The notes: generated by a model not told the origin, from the sequence alone. A stretch of 64,000 nt of DNA from Xenorhabdus sp014467285 (GCF_014467285.1 NZ_NKHR01000005.1:124001-188000); one strand, 5' to 3'. Counted from the stretch's first letter, positions 9,363 to 18,385 are shown. Made by a program: numbers and translations.

Positions 9363-9650
9363 ATGCAACTCAATGTTACAGGCCACAATATTGAAATCAC
9401 AGATGCACTGCGCAACATTGTAAACACCAAATGCGGCAAGCTGGATCAATATTTCGATAAGATTAACCTCATTCAGGTCACCCTCCGAGTGGAAAAGGTG
9501 CAGAAGATTGCCGAAGCCACAGTACATGTTAATGGAGGTGAGTTGCATGCAACCTCAGAGCATGAAGACATGTATGCGGCAATTGATGCACTGGCAGATA
9601 AGCTAGCGCGTCAATTGACCAAACACAAAAGTAAATTGAGACAACATTAA
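9363..9650 (+). CDS. hpf: HPF, ribosome hibernation promoting factor
   Basis: ATG at 9363 behind gagaaggaaaacact gives 95 residues beginning MQLNVTGHNIEITDALR and ending QLTKHKSKLRQH, the same length as E. coli HPF. A longer frame from 9336 overlaps rpoN and lacks homology there. HPF binds the 30S subunit, and with RMF it converts 70S ribosomes into inactive 100S dimers in stationary phase. Confidence 0.95.
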   Translation: MQLNVTGHNIEITDALRNIVNTKCGKLDQYFDKINLIQVTLRVEKVQKIAEATVHVNGGELHATSEHEDMYAAIDALADKLARQLTKHKSKLRQH

Positions 9651-9698
9651 CAGCTTTCAGGCAACGGGGCCGTCATACAATTATTGCTGTTCTATCTA

Positions 9699-9759
9699 TA
9701 TACCCAATGGATTCCAAGATGCAGCCAACAAAGCGGCAACTTGAAAGACGACGGGTATA
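9699..9759. repeat. Palindromic intergenic repeat, copy 1 (tatacccaat...gggtata)
   Basis: A 61-bp element with termini tataccc and gggtata and inner arms related to caagttgc/gcaacttg. It is the same family as 30069-30134, in opposite orientation and shorter by a few bases in the middle. Transcribed, it would fold into a long hairpin. It sits between hpf and ptsN. Confidence 0.85.
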
Positions 9760-9771
9760 AACAGTGCATCA

Positions 9772-9802
9772 ATACCGGATGCCCCAATTAGGTATCCGGT
9801 AT
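9772..9802 (+). terminator. Hairpin between hpf and ptsN
   Basis: Arms ataccggat (9772-9780) and atccggtat (9794-9802) pair perfectly over nine bases around a 13-nt loop. No run of T follows, so it may be an attenuating or mRNA-stabilising hairpin rather than a full terminator. Confidence 0.4.
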
Positions 9803-9827
9803 AACAAGGCCCTAAGTGAATAAAGAA

Positions 9828-10295
9828 ATGAACAACGAAACAGATTTACCACTAAGCTCAGTGCTTTCGCCCGAATGCACACGTAACAACGTACCGTGTT
9901 CGAGTAAAAAGCGTGCCTTAGAAATTATCAGTGAGCTGGCATCAAAACAGCTTGGATTACCAGAATATGCTGTATTCGAAGCCATTCTTTCCCGCGAGAA
10001 AGTGGGAACAACTGGCATTGGCAATGGGATTGCAATTCCCCATGGCAAATTGGACAAAGAATGCTCTAAAAATGCCGTTGGCGTATTTTTGCATCTGGAA
10101 CAACCCATCACCTTTGATGCCATAGATAATCAACCTGTTGACCTATTGTTCGCTTTATTGGTGCCATCGGATCAGTGTCAAACTCATTTACACTCACTAT
10201 CATTGATTGCAAAGCGCCTTGCAGATAAAACACTCTGCCGTCGTCTGCGCTCAGCACAGAGTGACGAAGAGCTATACAAAATCATTACTGAATAA
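9828..10295 (+). CDS. ptsN: PtsN, EIIA component of the nitrogen PTS
   Basis: A PTS EIIA type-2 domain protein of 155 residues from ATG 9828. A GTG at 9816 would add four. The ATG matches the alignment with E. coli. The phosphorylation site is the His in GNGIAIPHGKL (His72 from this start). It receives phosphate from NPr (encoded by ptsO at 11208) and regulates potassium transport, phosphate signalling and, in some enterics, virulence and GlmS control. It is co-located with rapZ and ptsO. Confidence 0.94.
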   Translation: MNNETDLPLSSVLSPECTRNNVPCSSKKRALEIISELASKQLGLPEYAVFEAILSREKVGTTGIGNGIAIPHGKLDKECSKNAVGVFLHLEQPITFDAIDNQPVDLLFALLVPSDQCQTHLHSLSLIAKRLADKTLCRRLRSAQSDEELYKIITE

Positions 10296-10334
10296 ACAGC
10301 GATTACAATTATAAACATATAGGGGAGTCGCCTC

Positions 10335-11186
10335 ATGGTGCTGATGATAGTCAGCGGTCGTTCAGGTTCCGGAAAGTCCGTTGCCCTGCGTGCGTTGGAA
10401 GATATGGGCTTCTATTGTGTGGATAACCTACCGGTCGTGTTGCTGCCAGAACTGGCAAACACGCTGGCTGAACGCGATATTTCAGCAGCGGTTAGCATTG
10501 ATGTCAGAAACATGCCGGAATCACCAGAAGTCTTCGAAGAAGCTCTCACGCAATTACCGGACAGTTTTTCACCACAATTGCTGTTTCTTGATGCGGATCG
10601 CAATACTCTGATCCGTCGCTACAGTGACACGCGTCGTTTACATCCGCTATCAAGCAAAAATCTGTCACTGGAAAGTGCAATTGACCAAGAAAGTGATCTG
10701 CTGGAACCTCTGCGCTCTCGTGCCGATTTGATCATCGATACCTCTGAAATGTCTGTCCATGAACTGGCAGAAATGCTCAGGACACGTTTACTGGGTAAAC
10801 GGGAACGTGAACTTACCATGGTATTTGAATCTTTTGGTTTCAAACATGGCATCCCGATCGACGCAGACTATGTTTTCGATGTGCGTTTCCTGCCAAACCC
10901 TCACTGGGATCCCAAACTGCGCCCAATGACTGGTTTGGATCGTCCTGTTGCAGCATTTTTGGATCGCCATACAGAAGTGCATAACTTCATTTACCAGACC
11001 CGCAGTTATCTTGAACTTTGGCTGCCAATGTTGGAAACCAATAACCGCAGCTACCTGACTGTTGCCATTGGCTGTACAGGCGGTAAACACCGTTCTGTCT
11101 ATGTTGCTGAACAACTGGCAGATTACTTCCGTTCTCGTGGTAAAAACGTGCAATCACGTCACCGCACACTGGAAAAACGTAAATAG
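10335..11186 (+). CDS. rapZ: RapZ, RNase adapter protein and nucleotide-binding regulator of GlmS
   Basis: A 283-residue protein, almost identical to E. coli RapZ (284 residues), with a Walker A GRSGSGKS at residues 8-15 and the C-terminal RNA-binding segment GCTGGKHRSVYVAEQLA. RapZ presents the small RNA GlmZ to RNase E, so that glucosamine-6-phosphate levels set GlmS synthesis. The ribosome-binding site aggggag lies eight bases ahead of ATG. It is the fourth gene of the rpoN operon. Confidence 0.96.
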   Translation: MVLMIVSGRSGSGKSVALRALEDMGFYCVDNLPVVLLPELANTLAERDISAAVSIDVRNMPESPEVFEEALTQLPDSFSPQLLFLDADRNTLIRRYSDTRRLHPLSSKNLSLESAIDQESDLLEPLRSRADLIIDTSEMSVHELAEMLRTRLLGKRERELTMVFESFGFKHGIPIDADYVFDVRFLPNPHWDPKLRPMTGLDRPVAAFLDRHTEVHNFIYQTRSYLELWLPMLETNNRSYLTVAIGCTGGKHRSVYVAEQLADYFRSRGKNVQSRHRTLEKRK

Positions 11187-11207
11187 TGCAACCAATGTAA
11201 GTAAAGC

Positions 11208-11480
11208 ATGACAGTCAAACAACGGCTTGAGATTAAAAATCGGCTTGGTATACATGCCAGACCTGCGATGAAACTGTATGACCTTGTGCAGCAATTTCAA
11301 TCGCAGGTGATCCTGCGCAACAGCAATAACTTACAAGCCGAAGCTGATAGCGTGATTGCCATGCTTATGCTGGATTCCGAACAAGGCAGCTATATTGAAG
11401 TTGAAGCAATCGGGCCTGATGAACAGCAGGCGCTGGCAGCTATTGTTGAACTCTTTAATTCTGGTTTTGACGAAGAATAG
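11208..11480 (+). CDS. ptsO: NPr, phosphocarrier HPr-like protein of the nitrogen PTS
   Basis: A 90-residue HPr-fold protein. His16 in RLGIHARPA is the phosphorylation site. It carries phosphate from EI-Ntr (PtsP) to PtsN. It is the last gene of the conserved rpoN cluster; beyond it synteny with E. coli breaks and an AT-rich accessory region begins. Confidence 0.95.
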   Translation: MTVKQRLEIKNRLGIHARPAMKLYDLVQQFQSQVILRNSNNLQAEADSVIAMLMLDSEQGSYIEVEAIGPDEQQALAAIVELFNSGFDEE

Positions 11481-12171
11481 CATCCTCTCCCTAAGCACAT
11501 TGGCTCGAAAGGCTTGTTATCCCTTCTCTCCGTCTCAAAAACTTCATGGTTTAGTCGGTTGGGGCAGCTATTCTGTCGCCACTCCTTATTGGAGAGAGCA
11601 TAAAATCTATGGTCACTCCATTTTTACAACACTGATTTTGAGCTTGATGCTTTACAGCATGAATATTTACTTATTATCCATTGCTTAAGTTTGATTTTTT
11701 TATGAATAAAATCAGCTTAAAAAAATCCCAAAAAGGTAATATTTTAAGAGGAATAATAAGTATCATATCAACAATTTTTGATTATAACTCTATATGAATG
11801 AAATTGAGGTATTCATACTCCACCCTAGAATCTTACCCTGATTATTTGATAAGGTGTTAGTTATCGGCCTTAATGCACTAAGAAAGAAATAAATATTCAT
11901 GCTCTTTCCCTGACTGGATATATAATATATTTTATAGTGAGCTGTAATGTTTATTTATATTTTAACAGTGGTTATTTTTATATTTAAATAATCAAATATT
12001 AATTAATTTTTAATAATTATATACATTAAACAATCAGACAACAAGATAACATATTTTTTCTAAAACGAATAACATTACTTGTATTCCCAATATGACTTGT
12101 ATACATTGTACTCACCTTGCAAGGGAACAACATATCAATAATCTTACAATCTCTGACTGGAGAGGTATATT
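11481..12171. other. AT-rich gene-poor stretch after ptsO
   Basis: I find no convincing gene in these 690 bp. Base composition turns strongly AT-rich from about 11690, which marks the left side of an accessory insert. No clear rho-independent terminator for the rpoN operon is visible. The last 40 bases carry the ribosome-binding site of the small leader ORF at 12172. Confidence 0.5.
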
Positions 12172-12198
12172 ATGGATTATCAACCATTAGGTGTTTAA
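12172..12198 (+). CDS. Eight-codon leader ORF (MDYQPLGV) upstream of an MFS exporter
   Basis: ATG at 12172 follows the strong ribosome-binding site ggagagg (12159-12165) at a spacing of six bases. The frame is M-D-Y-Q-P-L-G-V then TAA. A stable hairpin (12211-12241) and the exporter start (12273) follow. This layout resembles leader peptides that control inducible resistance genes by ribosome stalling. It could also be a tiny precursor peptide, or chance. No similar peptide is known to me. Confidence 0.4.
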   Translation: MDYQPLGV

Positions 12199-12210
12199 TT
12201 GATTATATCC

Positions 12211-12241
12211 GGGTAGGTGTAAAATAAATTTATACCTGCCC
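12211..12241 (+). promoter_or_regulatory. Stable hairpin between leader ORF and exporter gene
   Basis: Arms 12211-12223 (gggtaggtgtaaa) and 12229-12241 (tttatacctgccc) pair over 13 positions, two of them G-U, around a five-base loop. There is no T-run, so it is not a standard terminator. It ends 31 bases before the exporter ATG and could act as a translational or transcriptional attenuator. Confidence 0.5.
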
Positions 12242-12272
12242 AATCATCCATTTGGATAATGGAAGTTCGAAA

Positions 12273-13487
12273 ATGATAAAATATATTGGCATAGGTGCCA
12301 ATGAATTTGACACATATCTGGATTATGCAATATTTAACATTATCGCTATTTATTTATTACATTCCGATCCTTTACAGTTAGGGATTCTTGGGGCATGTTT
12401 TTCTTTGCCTTTCCTCTTTTCTAGTTATTTATTCGGGAAACTTTTTGACAGATATGAAATTCGACGGTTCAGAATATTATTGTTTTCAGCTAATGCGTGC
12501 GTAATACCATTCATCGGGTTAGGAGGTAGTATTCTCGTACTTTATGCCACGGCTTTCATTAAAACTCTGGTCAGGAGCGGGATTAATATCTCAAATACAA
12601 AATTGAATAAGGATGATGAAGAAACTAGTCGGTTTTATGAAATCTATGGATATTTAATCAGCATCAGTAGGATCATTATTCCACTTATTGTCATCGGGGC
12701 ATATGGTCTTTGGGGGATATGGTTTGTCGTCGGGCTCTCTGTTATCTTAAATCTGGTAGCATCGTTGAGCACATTTCTTGACCATACACAGTATCACCAC
12801 TCAGAAATTTCTCAGGTTACTGAACCGTCAGAATCATATTCATTTTTAAAAATAATGTTGAAGAAGCAGGAATTGGGTATTCTTGTTACCGCATATACGA
12901 TTTCGAATCTGGCCTTTTATCTCAGTAATGATATGTTGGGAATTTTCTTTAAAGTAATAGGACAGGATGAAAACAGTATTGGTATTATCATTTCCTTAAT
13001 GGGACTGGGTAGTTTTGCAGGAACTAAGCTGGCTTCATTTCTGATAAAAAGAATAATAGCAAAATCAGTTTTACTTTATTCCATTCTTACCAATGCGACA
13101 GCGTTTACTTGCTTTGGTTTTTTACCTTCAAACACCACCTCTGTTTTAGCTTTTTATTCAGCCATAGTAATAGTAGGGATATCATCGGGAATTACTTTTT
13201 TTGCCGTACGTTATGGTGTCAGAAACACGGTGGGTTACGAAAATGTAGGGAAAACAACAGGCATAATTCAGATGTTGTCTGCTTTGGTAGCAATAATTAT
13301 GCCGATTATTGGAGGTGTTATTGCTAATTATTATGGTATAGATACAACTTTTCGTATAACCAGTATTATTTTCTGTATTACATTAATTTACTTCATCTTA
13401 TTCGTTAAAAAAATAAAAGGAAGCATATATATGTATAACTCACATAAGCTCAGCGAAATTAATTTACCGGATTCACAATCGGCATGA
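12273..13487 (+). CDS. MFS transporter, probable exporter
   Basis: ATG at 12273, eight bases after ggaag, gives a 404-residue protein with about twelve predicted membrane helices and the MFS loop 2-3 motif GKLFDRYEIRRFR near residues 57-69. An upstream TTG (12252) would add seven residues without a ribosome-binding site. The substrate cannot be read from sequence. Low GC and the lack of core synteny point to horizontal transfer. A broken oxygenase gene lies 32 bases downstream, suggesting the remains of a small biosynthetic or resistance cassette. Confidence 0.8.
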   Translation: MIKYIGIGANEFDTYLDYAIFNIIAIYLLHSDPLQLGILGACFSLPFLFSSYLFGKLFDRYEIRRFRILLFSANACVIPFIGLGGSILVLYATAFIKTLVRSGINISNTKLNKDDEETSRFYEIYGYLISISRIIIPLIVIGAYGLWGIWFVVGLSVILNLVASLSTFLDHTQYHHSEISQVTEPSESYSFLKIMLKKQELGILVTAYTISNLAFYLSNDMLGIFFKVIGQDENSIGIIISLMGLGSFAGTKLASFLIKRIIAKSVLLYSILTNATAFTCFGFLPSNTTSVLAFYSAIVIVGISSGITFFAVRYGVRNTVGYENVGKTTGIIQMLSALVAIIMPIIGGVIANYYGIDTTFRITSIIFCITLIYFILFVKKIKGSIYMYNSHKLSEINLPDSQSA

Positions 13488-13519
13488 TAATTTCATAAGT
13501 AAAATCATGAGGGATAAAA

Positions 13520-14121
13520 ATGTTTAACGGAATGTTAGTCGTCAAAAATGCAATATCTGAACGAGAAATAGATATTCTGTATCGCTACTTAGCAATCTCT
13601 GCCAATTGCGGGCTTCTGAAAGGTAATACGGATTCTGTGGAAGCGCATATGTACTATGCACTTCCCTATTTTGAAGCCATGTTAAGTTATTATTGTGATT
13701 TTGTATCGAAGACAGTCGGAGAACCTGTTTATCCCAGTTACTCTTTTCTTTGGAATTATAAAAAAAATTACCAACTTCCTCATCATAAAGATAGAAATTC
13801 AGTTGATTACATTATCTCTCTTGGTATTCATAAAGCTGAGGAAAGTGACTGGGGTATTTATATTGAAGGAAATCGGGTAGATATGAATATTACGGACATT
13901 CTAATCCTTGATGGTAAAAAATTGAACACTGGCGTGAACCATGCCCGTATAATAACCGTTTCCAGCTCATACTATGTTACACAAGGGACAAAAATCTGAT
14001 ATTTGATAAAAGAAAACATTTAGGTTTTGATCCTGTTCCTGAAGTGATTACATCACCATTTAAAAATAACTTATCTAAAGGAATATTTTCGTCAGCCCTG
14101 CTTATCCCAACTGCATCATAG
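13520..14121 (+). pseudogene. 2-oxoglutarate/Fe(II) oxygenase-like protein, frameshifted at an A5 run
   Basis: The frame from ATG 13520 (ribosome-binding site gaggga) codes for 159 residues and stops at 13999. Near residue 90 it has P-x-YSF, then HHKDR, and later GVNHAR, fitting the His-x-Asp...His iron triad and following Arg of 2OG-Fe(II) dioxygenases. Adding one base to the A-run at 13990-13994 lets the frame read on as TKNLIFDKRKHLGFDPVPEV, which continues a related protein plausibly, to a TAG at 14119. I infer a one-base loss in the homopolymer. The far end abuts the hydroxylase fragment. Confirming the A-run length would settle whether the gene is really broken. Confidence 0.55.
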
Positions 14122-14350
14122 TAGTGATATACGACATCATGACAGAAATTTCGGTTTCATTTTTTCTTTCTGGGACAAGTTATTTGGTACTCAAATGTTT
14201 CCTCCAGCTAAAGCAGAGCTTGTATTTGGTGTGGCAGGTGAGAAATATGAAAATTACTCAGGATTGAAAAATATGTATTTTACTCCGTTCAGAAGGGCAA
14301 AAAAACGGATAAAAAAATTTTTCGGTAAATATTTTTCCAACCTTATGTAG
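14084..14350 (+). pseudogene. C-terminal fragment of a fatty-acid hydroxylase / sterol-desaturase family protein
   Basis: No start codon is present. The frame ending at TAG 14350 contains LHHSSDIRHHDRNFGF followed by SFWDKLFGTQMFPP. The HHSS...HHDRNFG...WDKLFGT pattern is the last di-iron histidine box and C-terminal signature of the fatty-acid hydroxylase superfamily. The N-terminal membrane part, with the other histidine boxes, is missing. The fragment probably shares an origin with the oxygenase and exporter just upstream. Confidence 0.6.
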
Positions 14351-14944
14351 TGATGTGATAGACGCCCCCTTTCTTTATCGAATACTTTGTCTGTCATTTT
14401 TACAGAGACACTGAAAGAGGAAATTTACGCTCGACGGGTAACCGGAACCCCTATAATTGGTAACAGTCCTGTTAAGTTGTAATTTCCCAATCATAGCATC
14501 GTATTTTTAAACGAAAGGCCTGTAAAACAAAGCTACCCGATTCGGGCTATAAACGGGCGCGACTTGGCGTGTTTGTAACGAAAACAACCGAGCATCCATT
14601 TATTACATTGTTCAGCCCATTTTGATTAGCACATCAAAACTATTTTTTCTCCAAACTATCTCCCATATTTCCGCACAAACATAAAAACAGCCGTAAAAAC
14701 CAACCAAAGATAAAAAAAGCTTAATAAATCCTGATCACTAAATATTCACCAAAGATAAAGCTGAGTTGTTTAAACTATTAATTTAGTTAATTACCCCGAC
14801 TATTTATAAATAGTATTATATTGATAATAAATGTTAGCACTCAATAAGTTAACCATGTGAAATTAGATTAAAAAGACTTTATTATTAAAACACATTTACA
14901 AAGAGAACGTTATATGTACAGTTCCTAAATTGGAGATTTACTTC
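14351..14944. other. Intergenic region before the periplasmic racemase
   Basis: About 590 bp with no coding sequence I can support. The last 200 bases are very AT-rich and hold the racemase promoter region, followed by the ribosome-binding site ggag at 14932-14935. No operator stands out. Confidence 0.45.
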
Positions 14945-16177
14945 ATGCGTTTTAGTAAAACTACACTGGCTATTTTTCTTGGTCTGACTCTGTGCCAAGG
15001 TGCCGCTCACGCTGCACCTATTCTTTCCTTAGACAATGCTCAAGCACAAAAAGTTGCTGCCCACAACAACTCTTGGGTTGAAGTCAATCCCACGATTTTC
15101 GAAAACAATATCCACACACTGCAAAAAAACCTGAATAAAGGCACCAAAATGTGTGCGATTCTGAAAGGCGATGCCTACGGCCATGGTATCGGCTTGCTGA
15201 TGCCATCTGTCATTAAAACGGGCGTAACTTGTGTGGGCATTACCAGTAATGAAGAAGCCCGCATCGTGCGTGAGAGCGGCTATAAAGGACAATTACTGCG
15301 CGTCCGCACCGCTGATATAAGTGAAATTGAAAGCACACTGGGCTATGACATGGAAGAAATGGTCGGTGATCTGGAACAGGCTCAAGCTGTTGATGCACTG
15401 GCTAAAAAACATGGCAAACAAATTCGCGTTCATCTGGTACTGAACACCGGACTCATGAGCCGTAACGGGCTGGAAATGAAAACTGAGCAAGGTCAACAAG
15501 ACGCACTGAAAATCGTTCAGTTACCTAACCTGAAACTGATCGGCATAATGAGCCACCATGCTATCAGCGATCTGGATGTAATCCGTTCAAGCATCAAGAA
15601 CTTCACAGAACAAACTTCTTGGTTGATCAAAACCGCCAACCTGAAAAGAGATGAAATCACTCTGCACGCATCAAGCTCTTTTGCGTCCATGAGTATCCCA
15701 GAAGCACAATTCGATATGGCGCGCGTTGGTAGTGCACTTTACGGCGTTCTGCCTGATAGCCATCCAGAATACAAGCCGCTGATTAAAGTAAAAACCCGTG
15801 TTGCTTCTATCAAGTCATACCCTAAAGGCAATGGTGTTAGCTACGACAACACTTACATCCTGAAACGTGATTCCAAACTCGCCAACCTGCCAGTGGGTTA
15901 CTCTGATGGCATCAGCTCCAGAATGTCAAACAAAGCCTATGTTCTGATCAATGGTCACCGTGCGCCAATTGTTGGCAGCATTTCCATGAACACGGCGATG
16001 GTAGACGTTACTGACCTGCCTGACGTGAAAGCGGGCGATGAAGTGGTGCTCTTCGGTAAACAAGGCAACAATGAAATCACTCAGTCTGACATTCAGGCAT
16101 GGAGCGGTATACCGATTTTTGAGTTACTTTCCATCTGGGGAGAAACCAACCCAAAAATCGCGGTTACAGGCTCCTAA
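14945..16177 (+). CDS. Periplasmic broad-specificity amino-acid racemase (Bsr/Alr family)
   Basis: ATG at 14945 follows ttggagatttacttc and opens a signal peptide (hydrophobic residues 7-17, cleavage near AHA-AP). The 410-residue product has the alanine-racemase fold: the PLP lysine is Lys74 in KGDAYGHG, the same number as in Vibrio BsrV, and the C-terminal domain carries GVSYDNTY and SMNTAMVDVTDLPD. Secreted racemases of this class turn several L-amino acids into D-forms that modify peptidoglycan and act on neighbouring cells, unlike the cytoplasmic Alr and DadX. Single gene with its own terminator. Confidence 0.85.
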   Translation: MRFSKTTLAIFLGLTLCQGAAHAAPILSLDNAQAQKVAAHNNSWVEVNPTIFENNIHTLQKNLNKGTKMCAILKGDAYGHGIGLLMPSVIKTGVTCVGITSNEEARIVRESGYKGQLLRVRTADISEIESTLGYDMEEMVGDLEQAQAVDALAKKHGKQIRVHLVLNTGLMSRNGLEMKTEQGQQDALKIVQLPNLKLIGIMSHHAISDLDVIRSSIKNFTEQTSWLIKTANLKRDEITLHASSSFASMSIPEAQFDMARVGSALYGVLPDSHPEYKPLIKVKTRVASIKSYPKGNGVSYDNTYILKRDSKLANLPVGYSDGISSRMSNKAYVLINGHRAPIVGSISMNTAMVDVTDLPDVKAGDEVVLFGKQGNNEITQSDIQAWSGIPIFELLSIWGETNPKIAVTGS

Positions 16178-16316
16178 TCAGCCGTTCCAAATGATATCGG
16201 GTTATTCTTCTGACCTGTGTTAATGAGCTTTATCTCATTAACAACACAAAACAGTTCGTGATCATGATCTCTTTATTTTCACGGCAGAACAGCCTAATAT
16301 CATTTTAATCACTTCG

Positions 16317-16360
16317 AAAATAACACCCCCCTCCTTGCGATGCGGGGTGTTATTTTGTAT
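16317..16360 (+). terminator. Rho-independent terminator after the racemase gene
   Basis: A perfect 13-bp stem, aaaataacacccc (16317-16329) with ggggtgttatttt (16344-16356), loop of 14 bases, with T-rich sequence within and after the right arm. The A-rich left arm also allows function in the reverse direction. Confidence 0.85.
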
Positions 16361-16382
16361 TGAGTCTAATTTGGAGCGTGGT

Positions 16383-16793
16383 ATGACAAAACCTAAAATT
16401 ATTATCAACGAACTGGATGCCGAACGTTTAGATTCCTTGTTGGAACAACCTGCATTTGCTAACACCAGCATTGCAGTTGCCCTGAATGAAGAGCTGGATA
16501 GAGCGGAAATTGTGTCTCCACCCGACATTCCTGCCGATGTTGTCACAATGAACAGTGAAATTCGTTTTATTGATCTGGGCAGCAATGAAGAACGTGTTCG
16601 CACACTCGTCTATCCGGCATCTCTGAAAGACAGCACCAAACATTTGTCCGTTATGGCTCCTTTGGGTGCCGCACTTTTGGGTCTGAGAGTGAACGATGAA
16701 ATTAGCTGGAAATTACCTAACGGCGAAAAGACACGCGTAAAAGTATTAGAAATAATTTATCAACCAGAAGCCGCAGGTGAATATCACCGCTAA
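16383..16793 (+). CDS. rnk: Rnk, nucleoside diphosphate kinase regulator (GreA/GreB-like)
   Basis: ATG at 16383 gives 136 residues, the length of E. coli Rnk, starting MTKPKIIINELDAERLDSLL. A short N-terminal coiled coil precedes an FKBP-like GreA/B C-terminal domain (VMAPLGAALLGLRVNDEISW). Rnk binds RNA polymerase and competes with Gre factors and DksA at the secondary channel, and influences nucleoside diphosphate kinase and alginate levels in other bacteria. It converges on pmbA across a shared terminator. Confidence 0.93.
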   Translation: MTKPKIIINELDAERLDSLLEQPAFANTSIAVALNEELDRAEIVSPPDIPADVVTMNSEIRFIDLGSNEERVRTLVYPASLKDSTKHLSVMAPLGAALLGLRVNDEISWKLPNGEKTRVKVLEIIYQPEAAGEYHR

Positions 16794-16796
16794 CTC

Positions 16797-16827
16797 ACAG
16801 CCAGCCCGGTTACACCAAACTGGCTGT
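16797..16827. terminator. Convergent terminator between rnk and pmbA
   Basis: Arms acagccag (16797-16804) and ctggctgt (16820-16827) pair over eight bases, in the 50-bp gap between two converging genes. Confidence 0.65.
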
Positions 16828-16843
16828 TGTTGATTGAGTATCC

Positions 16844-18187
16844 CTATTGACCGGCGATACTCATTTCCGACAGCAATACTGAACCACACTGAATATTACT
16901 GCGTGTTTCAATGTCATTACCGATTGTCACCATATTCGCCCACATGTCCTTCAAATTGCCTGCAATGGTGATTTCACTGACCGGGTATTGGATCTCGCCG
17001 TTTTCAATCCAAAAACCGGATGCGCCGCGGGAATAGTCCCCAGTGACAGCACTAACGCCTTGACCCATCAGCTCAGTAACGAGCAGGCCGGTTCCCATTT
17101 CACGTAGCAAACCCGCAAAATCCAGTCCCTGACCTGCGATATGCCAGTTATGAATTCCGCCCGCATGGCCTGTATTCGTCATACCCAACTTACGGGCAGA
17201 GTAGGAAGTCAGCAACCACGTCTGCAAAATCCCATCTTTGATGATATCGCGCGGCGTTGTACGCACACCTTCACTGTCAAATGGTGTTGAGGCCAGCCCA
17301 CGCAACAAATGAGGCTGTTCTTCAATTGTCAGCCATGAAGGCAGGATCTGTTTGCCCAGACTATCCAACAAGAAAGAAGATTTACGGTAGATGCTGCTAC
17401 CGCTAATCGCACCAACCAAATGACCGAATAATCCTGTTGCCACTTCCGCAGAAAAAATAACAGGCGCTTTCATCGTTGGCAGTTTACGCGCTCCCAGACG
17501 GGAAAGTGTACGACGGGCACACTCCTGCCCAACCCATTCAGGTGATTTCAACTCGTCAAAATGGCGACTTATGGTATAGGCATAATCACGCTCCATGTTG
17601 CCATCTTGCTCAGCGATCACACAGCTCGACATTGAATGACGGCTTGAGCAGTAGCTTTGCAGCATGCCATGGCTATTGCCAAATACCCGAATGCCATAAT
17701 GGCTGTTGAAACTACCGCCTTCGGTATTGGTAATGCGTTTATCTGCCTGCAATGAGGCTTGTTCAGCACGGGCCGCCAATTCAATGGCCGTATCTGCATC
17801 CAAGTCCGCAGGATGGAAAAGATCCAACTCCGGAGCCTCAAATGCCAACAGCTCTTTATCAGCAGGGCCTGCGTAAGGATCAGGAGATGTATAGCGAGCG
17901 ATATCAATTGCAGCCTGAACAGTACGGGCGATTGCCTCTGGGCTGAGATCGGTTGAAGAAGCGCTGCCTTTGCGCTGCTGATGATAAACAGTGATTCCCA
18001 GTGCGCCATCGCTGTTAAATTCAACATTTTCGACTTCACTGAAACGCGTGCTGACGCTAATCCCAGTGGTTTTATTAACCGCGACTTCTGCGGCATCACA
18101 ACCGGCTTTCGCTAATTCCAGAGCGTGAGCGACTGCGTTTTCCAGTTGCTTACGTTGCTCTGCGACTTGTTGATTGGTAACTATCAT
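16844..18187 (-). CDS. pmbA: PmbA/TldE, non-catalytic partner of the TldD/TldE metalloprotease
   Basis: A 447-residue member of the TldD/PmbA family lacking the HExxxH motif seen in TldD. Conserved C-terminal elements include DYSRGASGFWIENGEIQYPV. With TldD (30152-31597 in this window) it forms the cytoplasmic protease that trims microcin B17 precursor and degrades unfolded peptides such as CcdA. Start ATG at 18187; divergent from darP. Confidence 0.95.
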   Translation of the reverse strand: MIVTNQQVAEQRKQLENAVAHALELAKAGCDAAEVAVNKTTGISVSTRFSEVENVEFNSDGALGITVYHQQRKGSASSTDLSPEAIARTVQAAIDIARYTSPDPYAGPADKELLAFEAPELDLFHPADLDADTAIELAARAEQASLQADKRITNTEGGSFNSHYGIRVFGNSHGMLQSYCSSRHSMSSCVIAEQDGNMERDYAYTISRHFDELKSPEWVGQECARRTLSRLGARKLPTMKAPVIFSAEVATGLFGHLVGAISGSSIYRKSSFLLDSLGKQILPSWLTIEEQPHLLRGLASTPFDSEGVRTTPRDIIKDGILQTWLLTSYSARKLGMTNTGHAGGIHNWHIAGQGLDFAGLLREMGTGLLVTELMGQGVSAVTGDYSRGASGFWIENGEIQYPVSEITIAGNLKDMWANMVTIGNDIETRSNIQCGSVLLSEMSIAGQ

Positions 18188-18385
18188 TAATTAACCATAA
18201 TCCAATGAATTAAAGAGAGAATTCGTCAGAAAAAATGCCTCCGTCCGGTTCATGACATGAATGCCGGGTGGTAATCAGGCAATTTTCCCAGTTACAATAC
18301 ACAATATTAGGATGTTAACACCCACCGGACGATAGGTCATGCTCCAAAATGCACCTTATCCGGCCTTTTTAGAAGGAAAACAATT

